Origin: Lobulomyces angularis | Lineage: Eukaryota > Chytridiomycota > Chytridiomycetes > Lobulomycetales > Lobulomycetaceae | Length of the DNA stretch: 25,363 nucleotides | Assembly: GCA_027604685.1 (NCBI GenBank) | Contig: JADHYX010000332.1 | Coordinates: 1 to 25,363 of the forward strand | Direction: 5' to 3' | Shown here: in pieces, positions 9,194 to 20,902 of the stretch | How positions within the stretch are numbered: position 1 is the stretch's first letter | Layout: each line of letters opens with the position of its first letter | Notes under the pieces: model-generated | Database searches by the model: none | Told to the model about the DNA's origin: nothing | The model's input: only the letters and a program-made list of their open reading frames with translations | Made by a program: the position numbers and the translations under genes

Positions 9194-12100
9194 TTAAAAG
9201 TAATCCATTCTTTGTAAAATTTCTCTTATGTCGTCCAAAACTTGTTCTGAATTTACTCCTTGAGTACCTTGTGTTAATTCTTCCCTCATCTTTATTGAAA
9301 GATTAAAAAAAGTACATAATAAGTCTCCATCTAACACTCCTTTAGCTCCTGGTGGTCCAGTCAATAAATTGGAAACTAGTGGTTTTACTTTTAATTGCGC
9401 CTGTCTAAATTAATATAGTAAACATTGACAAAAAAAAAATAAATAAAATACCTAAATCCTCTAGGATTTAATCCTGCCAAGTGCTGAATTTGATTTACCA
9501 TTCTTGAGTAAACAGCATACAGTCTTCTGTAAACTTTCTCATCTACCGGGATTATCGCTGATATCCTTCCATCAAGAGAAGCTGTAATTAACAGTTTAAA
9601 TACAATATTTATCATTTCGAATTTACCACAAACATTAAAATGTTGTCTAGATAAACCTTCAGGTAGTAAAGACCGTAATCGTAAAACTGACTGTACTTGT
9701 GAGCCTACATGGATATCACCTCTTCTTAAAAGTTTCGCCCCTCCAATTGATGAAATGTCTAAATTTACAGTAATTATAATTATTGAAAAAAAAAGTACAC
9801 AAAAAAAATATTACTGTATGGGTTATACTGAATAACTTGCAAATTCTTTTCTCCATCTGCAACAACAAAACTCATTTCATTTTCATTTACAATGCAGTTT
9901 AGTGAATAAACGGATAATGGGTAATAATCTTTTCCAATTAATGTTACTTTAGGGGGAATTTCCTACAAAAATATTCAAAAAATTTTTAAATTTATTTTTA
10001 AAGTTATCGGCTTACTTGAAATGCCATTAAGCAACAACTTTTTAATATATCCCCAGCTATAATAAGATTTTTTATTACCATTAAACTTGTCACATACAGA
10101 TTTACATCAAGAAATGCTACTCCTGTTAATTTTTCAGAATTATCAAATGAATGAATGATAACTTTCGACCCGATCGAAGCTATCAAAAAACCATTAATTG
10201 AGCTTAAGGCAGTCACAGGACTTTTTTCATCTGACACATACAATAATTTAAGTTTGTGGTTTGTTTGAGGGTTATCTATTTGCGGCACAACTTCTACTAC
10301 ATCATAAATTAAAATTCTACCTCTTGTGGCCAAGTCTTCTCCTCTAAAAAAACCGGTTCCTACTGCTAAAAATAATTTGCTTCCACTTTCTGTTTGTTTT
10401 GACTCTAATAAAACTGATTCAACACATAATATCATTTCATATTCTTCCATTTTGTGACTAAAGATAAAAACAAAAATTTAGAAAATTTAATAAAATTTTT
10501 TTATTATTTTTCCAAAATCTTACATATCAACCGTTTCCCATGTAACGGGAGAAACTAATTCCAAAGCATAACTACCGATCTCAGGATAATATTTTCCAGA
10601 GTCTAAAAAAAGGATGATGAGTAATTGAAGATAGTGAAAACTTACCATTGTCGTTTGGTTTTGGTTTAGCATCTTCATCGTTTACATCAATCACGCCAGC
10701 GCTGAGTGCCGCTGCATACTTTGCCTTTTCCAAATTAAAATCAACGGGTGTTGAAGTAGCTAAAACATGTTTAAAACTTTCATAATGGTAACTAATTTTG
10801 AGGGGTGTTCTTCCTAAATTTACTTTGACAAAGGGTGCCTCTAAATGATATGAAAACTGCTGCAATAAATTGCAAATTCTTAAATTTCCCTTTTTACAAA
10901 AAGGAAAAAAAATATTAAAGGTAATTAAAATTTACAAGAAACCTGTTTATTTAAGTACATAAAGCCTCTTCTACAGTTGGTATTGTTAAACTCCGCAAAA
11001 CTTATCACTTCATCATCTTTAAAAAAAGGATGTATTCTTAAGTAGGAATTACCGTGAACTTTTAAGGTTGCATCTAACAAATTTAATCCTAAATCCATTT
11101 CCCCTTCAACAAATGCAGAATCAAATTGATCATATGGTACATTAGATGCTCCGCTAAACATGATAAAGCACGGTTTAGGACCACAAAAAAAAATTCCATT
11201 ATATTGCATTTGATTGGACTTAAGAATCTCGTCTTCCTCATTTACTTCTTTTTCATTAAATTCTCCATCCCCGCCTAATCCTCTAAAAATTTTAAAATAA
11301 CTTTTTTTTCTGTTTTTCGGTGTACTTCCATCTTCTCTTTCCAAAATGGCAGTTGCTAACTCAGAACCTTCTCTGCTTAAAACTGAATTGTTGGCAACCG
11401 AAATTTCTTTTCCATTCAACTTCACATCCCGAGAAAGATGCTGATGATTAAATTTAAGGAACCTTAGTGATATAGAATTGCTATTGTTAGAAGGATTATT
11501 AAAACCTTGATAAATAATCAAATCTCCAACCTCGTTTACCATCTAAAACAAAATGTTAAAGAGTGGAATTTTTTTGAAAAGTTTTATACAAAGAGATACA
11601 GCTGTAAGCAATCATAGTTTTTACCAAAATTTGAGATTAAAATTTCATTTATCGCTTTTGATTTATTTTTTAAATTTAATTCTGGTTCCGAGTTGCACTG
11701 TTCTTGAAAACCATTATTAGAAAGTATTTGTGGCAAGTTAATTATCTTTGGAACAAAAAATACTTTCTTCATGGTAGTTAATAAGAAAATCTATTTGAAA
11801 AACATTCCCAGTTAGTAAAATGAAGTAATTTAGTTGAACATTAACCTCGAAATCCCCATTGCCATTGATGAAGTATAGGAAATATTGGGTATCATTTAGA
11901 TCATCGAAGTTACAGTCATCTTCCTTAAGAATATCATACTCAATTAAGTAAACCACTTCCGATATAGTTTCTTCAGGAGGTGACTCAATTTCCATTTTAT
12001 CTTCTCTTTCTGACCAAGCAACAACTTCTACATTTTTTTCTTGGTCGATTTCTTGTTCAGAAGAATACAAATCCTCTTCTCCACTTCCAAACACAGCAAA

Positions 12101-14572
12101 ATCCCTTTTCGCAGGTATAATTTTTAGAGTAGAATGGTTAGTAGTGTCCCCGGTTTGATTAGATTTTAATTTTGAAGTATAATTTTTTTTTGAAGGAGTT
12201 GCTGGTGTTTTAAATACATTATTTTCTAAATTGGTATTAACTCCATCATGGATTTTAATAAAATTCTGTCCTAAAACTTCAGAAAATAGATTAGAAGCAG
12301 TAATATTGCCATTCTTGATAATTTCATTAATATTAAATTAAGATCTTTTAATATCTATGTTACCCACCTTCAACTTAACATATTTTTTAAATATGATGCT
12401 AATATCTTGAACAAAATAAATTTCAAGACTACCGTCAGAAAAATGTATCAGTATGAATGGATCACAGATAGTAGAAAAAATAGCGGGGATATCATTTTTT
12501 GTGTCTTCAAAAAATTTTACTTTGTCCTTTGAATTTGCATCTGATTATTAAAGTTATCACAATCATTAAAATGAAGTAACTTATAAAAAAAATTTCATTT
12601 ACCAGAATCTAACAATATCATTCCACTGGAATAAACCTGCACCAAATGGGTATCTTTTAGAACGGTTCCACAAAATATGGTTCCTTCTGACAAATTGAAG
12701 TCCCCGCTTTCAAGCTCTTCAAATTCATCACCAGTCTCAATAACCTAAAAAAATTTAAAATTGAAATTGAAATTAATTGAAACCATTGTAGAATCTTCTT
12801 TTCCTAAAATGAGAAACTTATGATATTCCAACTGATTGGTTTCATTTTCTCCCATAAGATTTCTTGTTAGCACTCTATGTTTGGAAATTCTGATATTCCA
12901 CATATCCATTATATCTTGAAAATCAAACGATGACAAAATTAGAGGTCTTATATTTTGGTGTAGTACTAACAAATTTCCACTTTTTCCTTCCCCACAACAA
13001 CTCACTAATTCTAAATCCTGGAAATCTAGTATATTTTTGTAAGTAAAATCTTCAGAATATTGCGCCGGCAAAGAAGTAACTGTACTTCTGAGTGGAGATA
13101 GGTTTGTTATAGTATCACATATTTGCAATTTAAATTTCGTGGCTGTTAGCTGATTATTATCGGTGCTTTCTTTTTGATAAAGGTACAAATCATCCATTTC
13201 TTCATCTTGCTCTTCATTGTACAAATTTTCCTTTTTTACATCCTCTATGGTTTCTTTTAGAGTATGCTTAATTTTTATTAAAATGGAGTCAGAAACAGTG
13301 CTTCCCAAAAATAAATACTGCGGTTGGGAAAAGTTAAAGTTTTTGTCATTGAAATCCATATCAATGGAGCAGCTGCTAGTGGGTTGAACAGCATTTATGC
13401 CTAATCTCTTCACTAAAATTTTTTTTACTCCTGCCTTTTTTCGTGACCAATTTGATCCAACACCTAAGATAGTCAATGAATTATAGTTATAAAAAAACAA
13501 TGTCGATATCATTAAAATGCAACCTTCCTTTCCAATGAGCTCAACCTCAATTAATTCACCAGATCTATTACATAGTATTAACGTATCAGGATTTACAAAC
13601 CAAGAATAACTGTTATCAAGATTTAATCCTAACGAAATAAAATCACTGAATATTTCTTTAGAGTAAATTGGATTTTTATCTTCTGGGGTGTGTTCCCACG
13701 CCCAATAAGCATTTACGGCAGCTACCACTGAACTAAGCTGATCTATATGAATTATGGAATTCGGGGATATTATTAAAAAACCACCTAGATAATTATTACA
13801 TTAATTTATTCAGTTTTCGTTTTAAAATTAACCTGTAGGATAAGGCACTTTGATTAAAGCGTAGCCATTGTAAGGTAAGCCTTGTCGTTGATACAGTACA
13901 GAACTGTTTTTTTTCCCCTCCATTATATCTTCGACTACATTTCCTCCAATATCAATAGATAACACTGTAATGCACTGTGTATCCCTTCTCTCTGCCAATC
14001 GGCAAGTATTTGTTTGTATAGGTTCATACAAGACCGCAAGTGTTGGTTGAATATACCCATTTAAAAATACTGCATCCACAATATTTTCAATCCCATGTTT
14101 TTTTTTTAAATCTATCACAAAAGAAGGTACTTTGGATCGCAAATTCAATATAGAAACCGAGTTGTTGAAGAAAAGGGCAACAGTAGAAGAGCTGTCATCC
14201 AACACTAGAAACTGATTTGTTGGATTGAAGACTTGATAATAATGTAATGATATTGTTTGTATTTGATTTGTCTCTTGATCAAATCCTAAAACTGACATCT
14301 TAAATTTTTCATTAGTAAACAAGCCAATTAACTTCTCTTACCTTCGCATTACTAAAAGATAAAATTAACTTATCGTCTACAGAAACTAGATCCAAAACAT
14401 TAGATTGTAAATATGTCTCTGAAAATAAGTATAATTTATCGTTTTGAATTTTGTATATTTTTAAAATGTTTGAACAAACTTGAATCAATTCTGTTTTATC
14501 CGAAGTAAATTTTGCTGTACAGCAACATGATGTAGCAGATGGGTTTATTAGTGTTTTATAAAATGAATACAT
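9194..14572 (-). CDS. CFT1: CPSF160/Cft1, large subunit of cleavage and polyadenylation factor
   Basis: Fifteen exons join in frame to about 1555 residues (human about 1440): 14572-14342, 14298-13833, 13784-12784, 12744-12603, 12540-12368, 12313-11846, 11790-11590, 11542-10943, 10889-10646, 10602-10524, 10457-10016, 9962-9815, 9758-9627, 9581-9452, 9404-9194. The start MYSFYK matches the MY..YK start of the family, so the longer frame beginning with TTG was not used. Landmarks in order: LILSFSNAKMSVLGFD; GGFLIISPNSIIHIDQ across intron 2; YLFLGS in exon 3; an acidic EEDLY linker in exon 6; CRRGFMYLNKQ in exon 8; SPVTWE in exon 10; TRGRILIYDVVEVVP in exon 11; HLAGLNPRGFR in exon 14; and VLDGDLL near the end. 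These fit the MMS1_N plus CPSF_A three-propeller architecture. In known organisms the protein scaffolds AAUAAA recognition with WDR33 and CPSF30. No stop or frameshift breaks it. Confidence 0.95.
11791..11845 (-). other. CFT1 intron 6 with consensus branch box
   Basis: The 55-bp intron contains a perfect TACTAAC 25-30 bases before its AAATAG 3' end. It illustrates the intron style of the locus: the 14 CFT1 introns are 39-66 bp. Confidence 0.75.
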
Positions 14573-15108
14573 GTACAGCAATCACGCTAATAACTTTTAT
14601 CTTTGATTGTAACTTCAAAAAACGAATGAGTTATAAGATATTAATAAAAACATCATAAAATTAAAGAAATAGATTTTTAAGGTTTAAACAATAATAATAT
14701 TGTTTAGTAAAAACTAAAAAACATTCATACTTTTGTAAGATCTAAAATACCCAAAGAATTTTTTGAAATGAAAATCCCATAAAGCAGAACTACTTAAATT
14801 AATTTAATTTGTTAAATTAGATATTGTGGATATCTCAATTAATTAAGAAATGGCAAATAAAAATATTGCAAAGAGGAAAGAGTAATCTTTCATTTTTAGA
14901 GTCTTCTTTTATGTGTATTTTACAATTTTTTTAAAAGTTTAATTTTTACATTACAGATATAGAATCAGAATTTTATATATCATGGCGGCCTTTATAAGGT
15001 TCTATTATTTATTCTATTTTTATTTTTTTTTGGGATGTTAAACAATCATCTCGTCAACTTCATCCCTTTATAAAAAAACAACTTAAATTTTCAAGAGGAA
15101 AATTTAAT
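14573..15108. promoter_or_regulatory. Intergenic region upstream of CFT1
   Basis: This AT-rich interval lies between the end of the cyclin gene and the start of CFT1, both on the minus strand, and must hold the CFT1 promoter. I see no exon and no clear factor site. A long T run lies near 15020. Confidence 0.4.
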
Positions 15109-16508
15109 TTACCATATTTTAAATTCAAAATGTAATGGTCCTTTCCAAGCTCGTTCAACATTTCCGTGAAGCTTGTAATAGTATGCCTTCATTTCAATTT
15201 CGAGATCTTCGCAGAAACTAACCCAGTCTTCCCATGTTACAAGTAGTTCATAATCTAAGAAAGATTACTTTTAAAAATACTCTCAGCAATCAAAAAACTT
15301 ACTTAAGTAGGTCAAAAATTCCATTTCCATTTTATTTATATCTTTAAGGCAAAAGAGATTTTCGCTAACGATTTGCCAAGCCTTGTTGTCATAGGTATCA
15401 TCAAAAAGATATTTTGATGCTACTATCAAAGAAGCTAAAATTAGTCGATGTGCACTACCTTCGCTTCCCTTGCAGTTTTTGTGATTAAACTTTAATTTTT
15501 TTAGGAAAATTAAGGCAGTTACTAAAGTCGAAATGGATATTTTAGTTTTTTTGAAGATGGCTTTTAAGAAGTGTTCTAAACTTGGTAATGGTTTCTTTCC
15601 ACTAATGTTATTTGGTAAAACATTGGAATTTTTTTCAGGTACGATAGGAAAATTTTTTGATAAAAAGTAGTCAGTATATTCTTTTTTTTAATAAGGTTAG
15701 GTTTTGGAATTTTTTTTGAATTTTTACCAATTATGTCAGACTGCAAGTTCGAATGGGTAAAAAAACAGCTTTCAAAGGTATTGTTCCCATCGAAAAGATC
15801 TACATTAAAATTTTGTGTAAGGTCATTAAAACTTGTTAAAGTAAATATTTTGGGGAAATCAAATTTGCAGTTCAATTTGTCGTTTTTTTGTTTTATGAAA
15901 ACTTTTAATTGCTTAAAGTACTGATTTACACTGTCACTTAGCGTATTCTTGCATAACCTTTTTTCAACCACTGTACATGTCTTATTTAAATTCAGTTTTT
16001 TTTGTTGAGGTAAAGTAAACTTTGTTTTCTTTTCATTTTCAACATTTATTAAGTTATTCAGGTAGCTCGTATTATCAAAATTCGCACAGTTCGATAAACT
16101 GATAGTTGTATTATTAGAACCTGAAACTTTCTGCTGTTGATGGGAAAGGCTAGGTTGACTGTTGTAATGTGTATTCTGAGATGCGTTTTTAACAAAGTTA
16201 TTGTAGTTGTTGCGTATTTGAATTTTTTTATTCATAAAACCATTATTTTGATCCGAACTTTTGTAGTCAAAATTTGGGCTGCATTGTTTAATTGCAGTGA
16301 AAACACCATTTGGTGCATCATTATGTATGTAACTCACATCATTTACATAATTGAAGTAAGTGAATGATTGCTGTTGGTACGGAAGCATATTGGATTGCAT
16401 TGTATATCCATTTTGATGCAGATAATTAACATTTTTTAAAGGATTTTGTTTGAAAGCTTTATCATTTTGAATTGCATTTAATGCTTGTACGGAAGTAATG
16501 GAATACAT
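15109..16508 (-). CDS. PCL/Pho80-type cyclin
   Basis: Exons 16508-15643, 15601-15303 and 15254-15109 give 436 residues; the introns are 41 and 48 bp. The first 288 residues are Asn/Gln/Lys-rich and look disordered. The cyclin box then runs from about 297 to 400: PSLEHFLKAIFKKTKI, HRLILASLIVASKYLFDD (residues 340-357), then INKMEMEFLTYLNYELLVTWED. The HR-LxLASLxVASKYL-D core and the EFL-xx-L-xY-L end are those of fungal Pcl1/2/9 and Pho80-like cyclins, which activate the Pho85 (Cdk5-like) kinase. The cyclin box lies wholly in exons 2 and 3; without intron 1 removal the frame ends within about 20 codons. The end is slightly uncertain: ATATG|GTAAAT at the stop could be another 5' splice site. 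The gene is divergent from the kinase gene at 17225, with SCB/MCB-like sites between them. Confidence 0.85.
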
Positions 16509-17224
16509 TTTTATTTTAAAGACTCTTTGAAAAATTATAAAGGTGCATACTTTTTTAATATTTATATATATTTTTTAACAAAAAGGGTGTCAAATATATG
16601 CATAGGTCCTTTTCTCAAACGCGACTTTAGTCTTTTGACAGTTTTTTTTTTTTTTCGCGAATGAGCTATCAAATTATACAAAAACAAACTGATGCAATTT
16701 CTTCTTATAATAAAGTATCACCACAAGTTTGCTTTTAAATATCAGCCAGAAACTTTTGGTTTCTTCTTATATGGTCTTGTTTGTGTCAATTAAAAATTTT
16801 TTATTCACAAACTTGTTTGTTTATAACGAAGAGAAATTCCATGTATAACTCTCAGTTTTTTGAGAAAACCAATGCAAAGGTGTTTCATTATAGAGTTGTT
16901 TATGGAGAAGACTTTTTTAAGCAATTTGTTTTGTTTTATGAAGAACCAAAATAGAAAATTAGTTTGCCACAATCCACACCACCTCCTATAAAATTATACA
17001 TCGTTTTCAATATGTATTATGATATCGATATCTAGCTATTTCAGAGTAAGATGAAGTGAAGTTGGGAACATCCTGTGAATAAATTTCAAAATGTTCATAA
17101 AGCGATTGTACCAAAAACGTTTGTTTTCACTTGAGGCGTGATTGTGTTGCAAAAAAGTTTTATTTTGAATATCTATTTTTAACATTGAAACTTATTATAA
17201 AAGCTGATAAAATTTCCAAGAATT
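16509..17224. promoter_or_regulatory. Divergent promoter region, cyclin and kinase
   Basis: About 700 bp separate the two start codons. Besides the SCB/MCB-like words it contains a 12-bp palindrome, GATATCGATATC, at 17021-17032. No exon is visible. Confidence 0.4.
16617..16659 (-). promoter_or_regulatory. SCB/MCB-like G1/S elements upstream of the cyclin
   Basis: CGCGAAA (minus strand, 16659-16653) matches the SBF consensus CRCGAAA. ACGCGA at 16619-16624 is one base from the MBF core ACGCGT. They lie 110-150 bp upstream of the cyclin ATG, in a region where CpG-containing words are rare. Yeast PCL1 and PCL2 are SBF targets, so the position makes biological sense. The assignment is inference from short motifs. 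Confidence 0.4.
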
Positions 17225-18137
17225 ATGCTAACTTCAAAAAACAAAATGCTGAGTTGTAGTAGATATGATATATCAAAAAGTCCTTTAGCTGCAGGTACTT
17301 TTTCAGAAGTTTTTAAGGCAAAAAACAAGGACACTAAAGAGGAAGTTGTAATCAAAAGTGTTTTAAATGACGCTGACTCTATAAAACAAGCTAAAAATGA
17401 AATATACCTCTTGAATGTAAGAAAAATCAAATTTTTTTTTTCGTTTTTTATTTTTTGTAGAAATTAAATCATAAAAATATTGTTCGACTACTGGATACCT
17501 TTTCACATGAAGATGAGAAAAAAATTTTGCTGGTTCTGGAGTATACCATTGGTGGTGACCTCTTTGAATTAATATCATCAAAGAAGTTGAAATCTATTGA
17601 GCAGAAAAATATATTTAAGCAGCTTGCTGAGGCCGTACATTATTTACATTCTAGCCAAATAGTTCATAGAGATTTAAAAGTAGAAAATGTTTTATTATCT
17701 AGAAAGGATATTGAGAGTCACGACGCTGAAGACTTAGTCAAGGTAAATGGATTAGCATTTTTATATTTTAATTAAAGATTACCTAGGTATGCGATTTTGG
17801 GTTGGCGCAAGAAATAAATGAAGTCAATCCGAGAAGAGGTAGTGTAGAATATTTGGCTCCTGAATTACTTTTGCAAAAAGAAGATCCTTCAGAGTTAGAC
17901 CTTTACAAAACTGACACTTGGGCTTTAGGAGTTATCTTATTTGCATTATTAACAGGAGAGTTACCTTTTAATGGTTCAGGAAACAAAATGTTTTTACAGA
18001 TTGCTCTTGGAAAGTATCAATTACCTGAAAGTGTTGTAGATGAAGATGTTAAAGATTTACTTAAAAAACTGCTGAATACTAATCCAAGAGAGAGGCTTAG
18101 TTGTCACCAAATATTGTCTCATAAATGGTTAAATTAA
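17225..18137 (+). CDS. Serine/threonine protein kinase, CAMK/Snf1-like, catalytic domain only
   Basis: Exons 17225-17416, 17461-17742 and 17787-18137, joined by two 44-bp phase-0 introns, give 274 residues, which is just a kinase domain. Visible motifs are the ATP lysine K44 in VVIK, the C-helix E59, HRDLKVEN (H133-N138) with catalytic D135, DFG at 161-163, APE at 182-184, D201 in TDTWALGVILFALLTGELPF, and R238-region NPRERLS near the end. LKVEN and WALGVILF-LLTGELPF point to the CAMK group (Snf1/Chk1/Kin/Hsl1-like); I cannot name the orthologue. The glycine loop is degenerate: LAAGTFSEV (21-29) keeps only the middle glycine of GxGxxG. There is no regulatory tail, UBA or KA1 region before the stop. 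A second ATG follows at codon 8. Confidence 0.85.
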
Positions 18138-18368
18138 CGTAACGTATTTTTTTTTGTATTGTATTTATTCCTATTTCTAATTAATACCCAAAAATTCTAA
18201 ATTTTTAATTAGCATTTTTATCTCAAATTGTAGCCTATTTAATTTTTATTTTTTTGTAGCTAATTTAATTTATTTTTTAGTTGCTAATTTTATTTATTGT
18301 TTTAAAAAATTTCTGAAATTCTAAAATTTTATTTTTTCTGTGTTACTCAATTTAAAAGACTTATAAAG
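18138..18368. promoter_or_regulatory. Short intergenic spacer between kinase and aminopeptidase
   Basis: This 231-bp AT-rich spacer separates two plus-strand genes. It contains three near copies of GCTAATTT followed by an AT-rich stretch around 18230-18300 and must serve both as terminator and promoter. No specific site is recognised. Confidence 0.35.
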
Positions 18369-20564
18369 ATGGAAACAACATTAAGTTATCTGGATTCAAT
18401 AGAAAATCTGAAGGCAAACTCAAAGGCCGATTCCCTTATTGTTCTTTTTCATCAGGATTCTGATTTTCAAATTAACAATACTGCTTTAACTCTTGAAATC
18501 AAAAACCACTTGAAAGTAAATAATAATTCTTCTCCAGTTAATGGTACAAGTCTTCTCTTAATACATGATAATTTTTTTTATTTTTTAAAAGATTTTAATT
18601 TTTTTTTCTTTTTTTATTGCAAGTTTTACATTCTTCTGAAGCACCAAACAGTAGGTTAATTTTAGTTCAATTGCCTAGGATTAAGGAGCTTTTTAAAGAC
18701 AATTCGGATGTCAAAAACATTTTTGCTCCATTTGTTAGAGAAGCAATAAAAGTTTGTTTAAAAACTGGCTCGAAAAATCCAATTTTATTTTTTCCTGATA
18801 CTAAACTACTCTTTGATCAATATTATAAAGAAAACTACAGTAACAATGAATTAAAATCTAAAGCATTAAAAAATCTGTGGGAAGAAAAATATGAAAACCA
18901 TATAATGGTAATTGTTTTATATGATATTTTTTTAGACAAACTTCGAAAAATCTTCTAATGCTTTTATATACCTACATTACATGCATTTTTTTTACACATA
19001 GTTTATAAAAGTGAACATTTTATCTTAAAATGTTTGTTTAGGCTTCATTGCTTGCAGTATATCAAGAAATTTATGAACCCTTACAAGCCAGAGAACATTT
19101 TTTACAAAAACAAATATCGAACCCAAAAATTGAAAATATTCAAGTTAAGTTCCCTTCATCTGCTCAATTAAAGAAGGAGGATTGCGAAAAATTATTAAGA
19201 AAAATTTCAGCTATTGAGGAAGGCAATATTTTGGCAAGAGATGTAGGTGGAAGCGATCCAGAAAGAATGACTCCACAAAATTGTGGGAAATTTATTAAAG
19301 ATAGCTTTAAAAATCTGAATGACATTGTCAGTGTTACGATTGAAGCAGATAGACAAGTATTGGAAAGGGAGTATCCATTACTCTATGCTGTTTGCAGGTA
19401 AAAGTTAATATCAATTTTTATCAACTTCGCTTTTAGAGCTTCTATGGCTGTACCAAGGCATCATCCTTGTGTTGTTCGTTTAGAATATAAAAGTGATAAT
19501 CAAGAAGAAGTTACAGACAATTTATTTTTCAGTGGAAAGGGTGTAACTTTCGACACAGGAGGTGCGGATTTAAAAGTAAATGGTGCGATGAGGTTTATGA
19601 GTAGAGATAAATGCGGTGCTACAGGTAATTTTATTGATTTAAATATACAAAAGCCTATCAAAATTACTTCTTTATATGCTGTAGGTGTTGCCGGGTTTTT
19701 TAAAGCGTTAGCTTTATTAAAACCTAAAAATATAAATGCTACTGCTTTATTAGGTACAGAAAAGATAGTATTTATTACCTCATTAAAATTTAAATTGAAT
19801 TAAGGTTTTGTTAGAAATTCTATTGGACCTGATAGTTTTGTTTCTGATGAAATAATAACTTCTAGAAACGGTACTCGGGGTAAATAATATAACACTGCAG
19901 TATATAAGATGATAACAGATTATCTTTAGTTTTAATTGGAAATACGGATGCAGAAGGTAGATTAGTTATGTGTGATTTACTTTGCAAACTGAAGGAAGAA
20001 GCATTAAAGCTGCCAAACAATGAACAAAAAAAGAGTTTGTTTACTGTAGCAACACTAACGGGACATGTTATTAGAGCTTATGGTCCTTACACGTCAATAC
20101 TGGAAAATGGACCAGCGAAATTAAGTGAGATAGGAAAAAAAATTAAAGATAGTGGAGAAAAAGTTGGGCAAGGTTGTGAACTGACCAATTTACGAGGTGA
20201 AGATTTTCAAATGATAGCTCCAGGATCATCCGCTGAAGATGTAATTCAAACTAATGATAAGGTTAGTTTACTTTTATAAATTAGGCATATTTTTCTTGTA
20301 TTGTGATAGGCATCTAGTGCTACACCTAGAGGCCATCAGTTTCCAGCCGCTTTCCTTTCAGTTGCAAGTGGATTATGCAATCATGGTTTAGATAGTACGG
20401 ATTGGTTAAATTATTTACATGTTGACATTGCTGGAAGTGCAGAAGAACTTGATGGTACCCCATTTTTTTTATATTTTTTTTTTTATTTTATTTTATCTAT
20501 AGGTTTGGTACTACCAAAAACAACCGGATCTCCAATTTCAAGTTTTGTTGGTGCATTTTGCTAA
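18369..20564 (+). CDS. Leucyl aminopeptidase, M17 family
   Basis: Nine exons give 561 residues: 18369-18543, 18624-18907, 19042-19397, 19437-19624, 19685-19753, 19805-19879, 19930-20261, 20310-20454, 20503-20564. The protein is a cytosolic-type metallopeptidase that removes N-terminal residues from peptides with two divalent metals. All M17 active-site residues are present: K306, D311 and K318 in GKGVTFDTGGADLK, D329 in SRDK, and D389, E391 and R393 in NTDAEGR. The variable N-terminal half (exons 1-3) is followed by the catalytic half. FVRNSIGPDSFVSDEIITS in exon 6 and FVGAFC at the end also fit. Family members act as hexamers. No signal peptide is visible. Intron 2 (134 bp) and intron 1 (80 bp) are longer than the others (39-60 bp). 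Intron 4 is 60 bp with no in-frame stop. Confidence 0.92.
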
Positions 20565-20708
20565 TATATTTTGAGGCAATTTTGACATAAAAAAATCCTG
20601 AATTTCAATTATAAAGTAATTATTCTCATGTTTGATAGTAATGATCTGTATTAAGTTATTTGGAAGTAAAAAAAAAAAAAAAAAATGCAAGTTAGATATT
20701 GTAACATC

Positions 20709-20714
20709 AATAAA
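20709..20714 (+). terminator. Possible poly(A) signal of the aminopeptidase gene
   Basis: AATAAA lies 145 bp after the stop, after a run of A residues. The 20565-20902 interval between convergent genes is otherwise low-complexity A-rich sequence, densest at 20800-20885, with no exon. Confidence 0.4.
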
Positions 20715-20902
20715 TGATTATTAAAAAAAAAAAATTTTTGTTTTAATTAATTTTTCTAAATTATTTTCTATAAAAAAATCTCTAAATACAACAAATACAC
20801 ACAAAAAATAAAAGAAAAAAAAAAAGAAAAATAATGATATATACACAAAAAAAAAAAGATAAAAAAAAAAAGTAAAAAAAAATTTGAAGTAATTTTTGTA
20901 TT

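Noticed and set aside
8901..9306. Plus-strand frames upstream of and over the end of CFT1
   Set aside because: The second overlaps the conserved terminal exon of CFT1; the first is T-rich with no coding features.
15733..16367. Two plus-strand frames of 63 and 76 codons
   Set aside because: They are antisense to the N/Q-rich first exon of the cyclin and rich in Ile, Val and Phe, as expected from complementing AAT/AAC codons.
18938..19003. A possible extra exon inside intron 2 of the aminopeptidase gene
   Set aside because: It would need a 28-bp intron, and joining exon 2 directly to exon 3 gives the expected family spacing before YEPLQARE.
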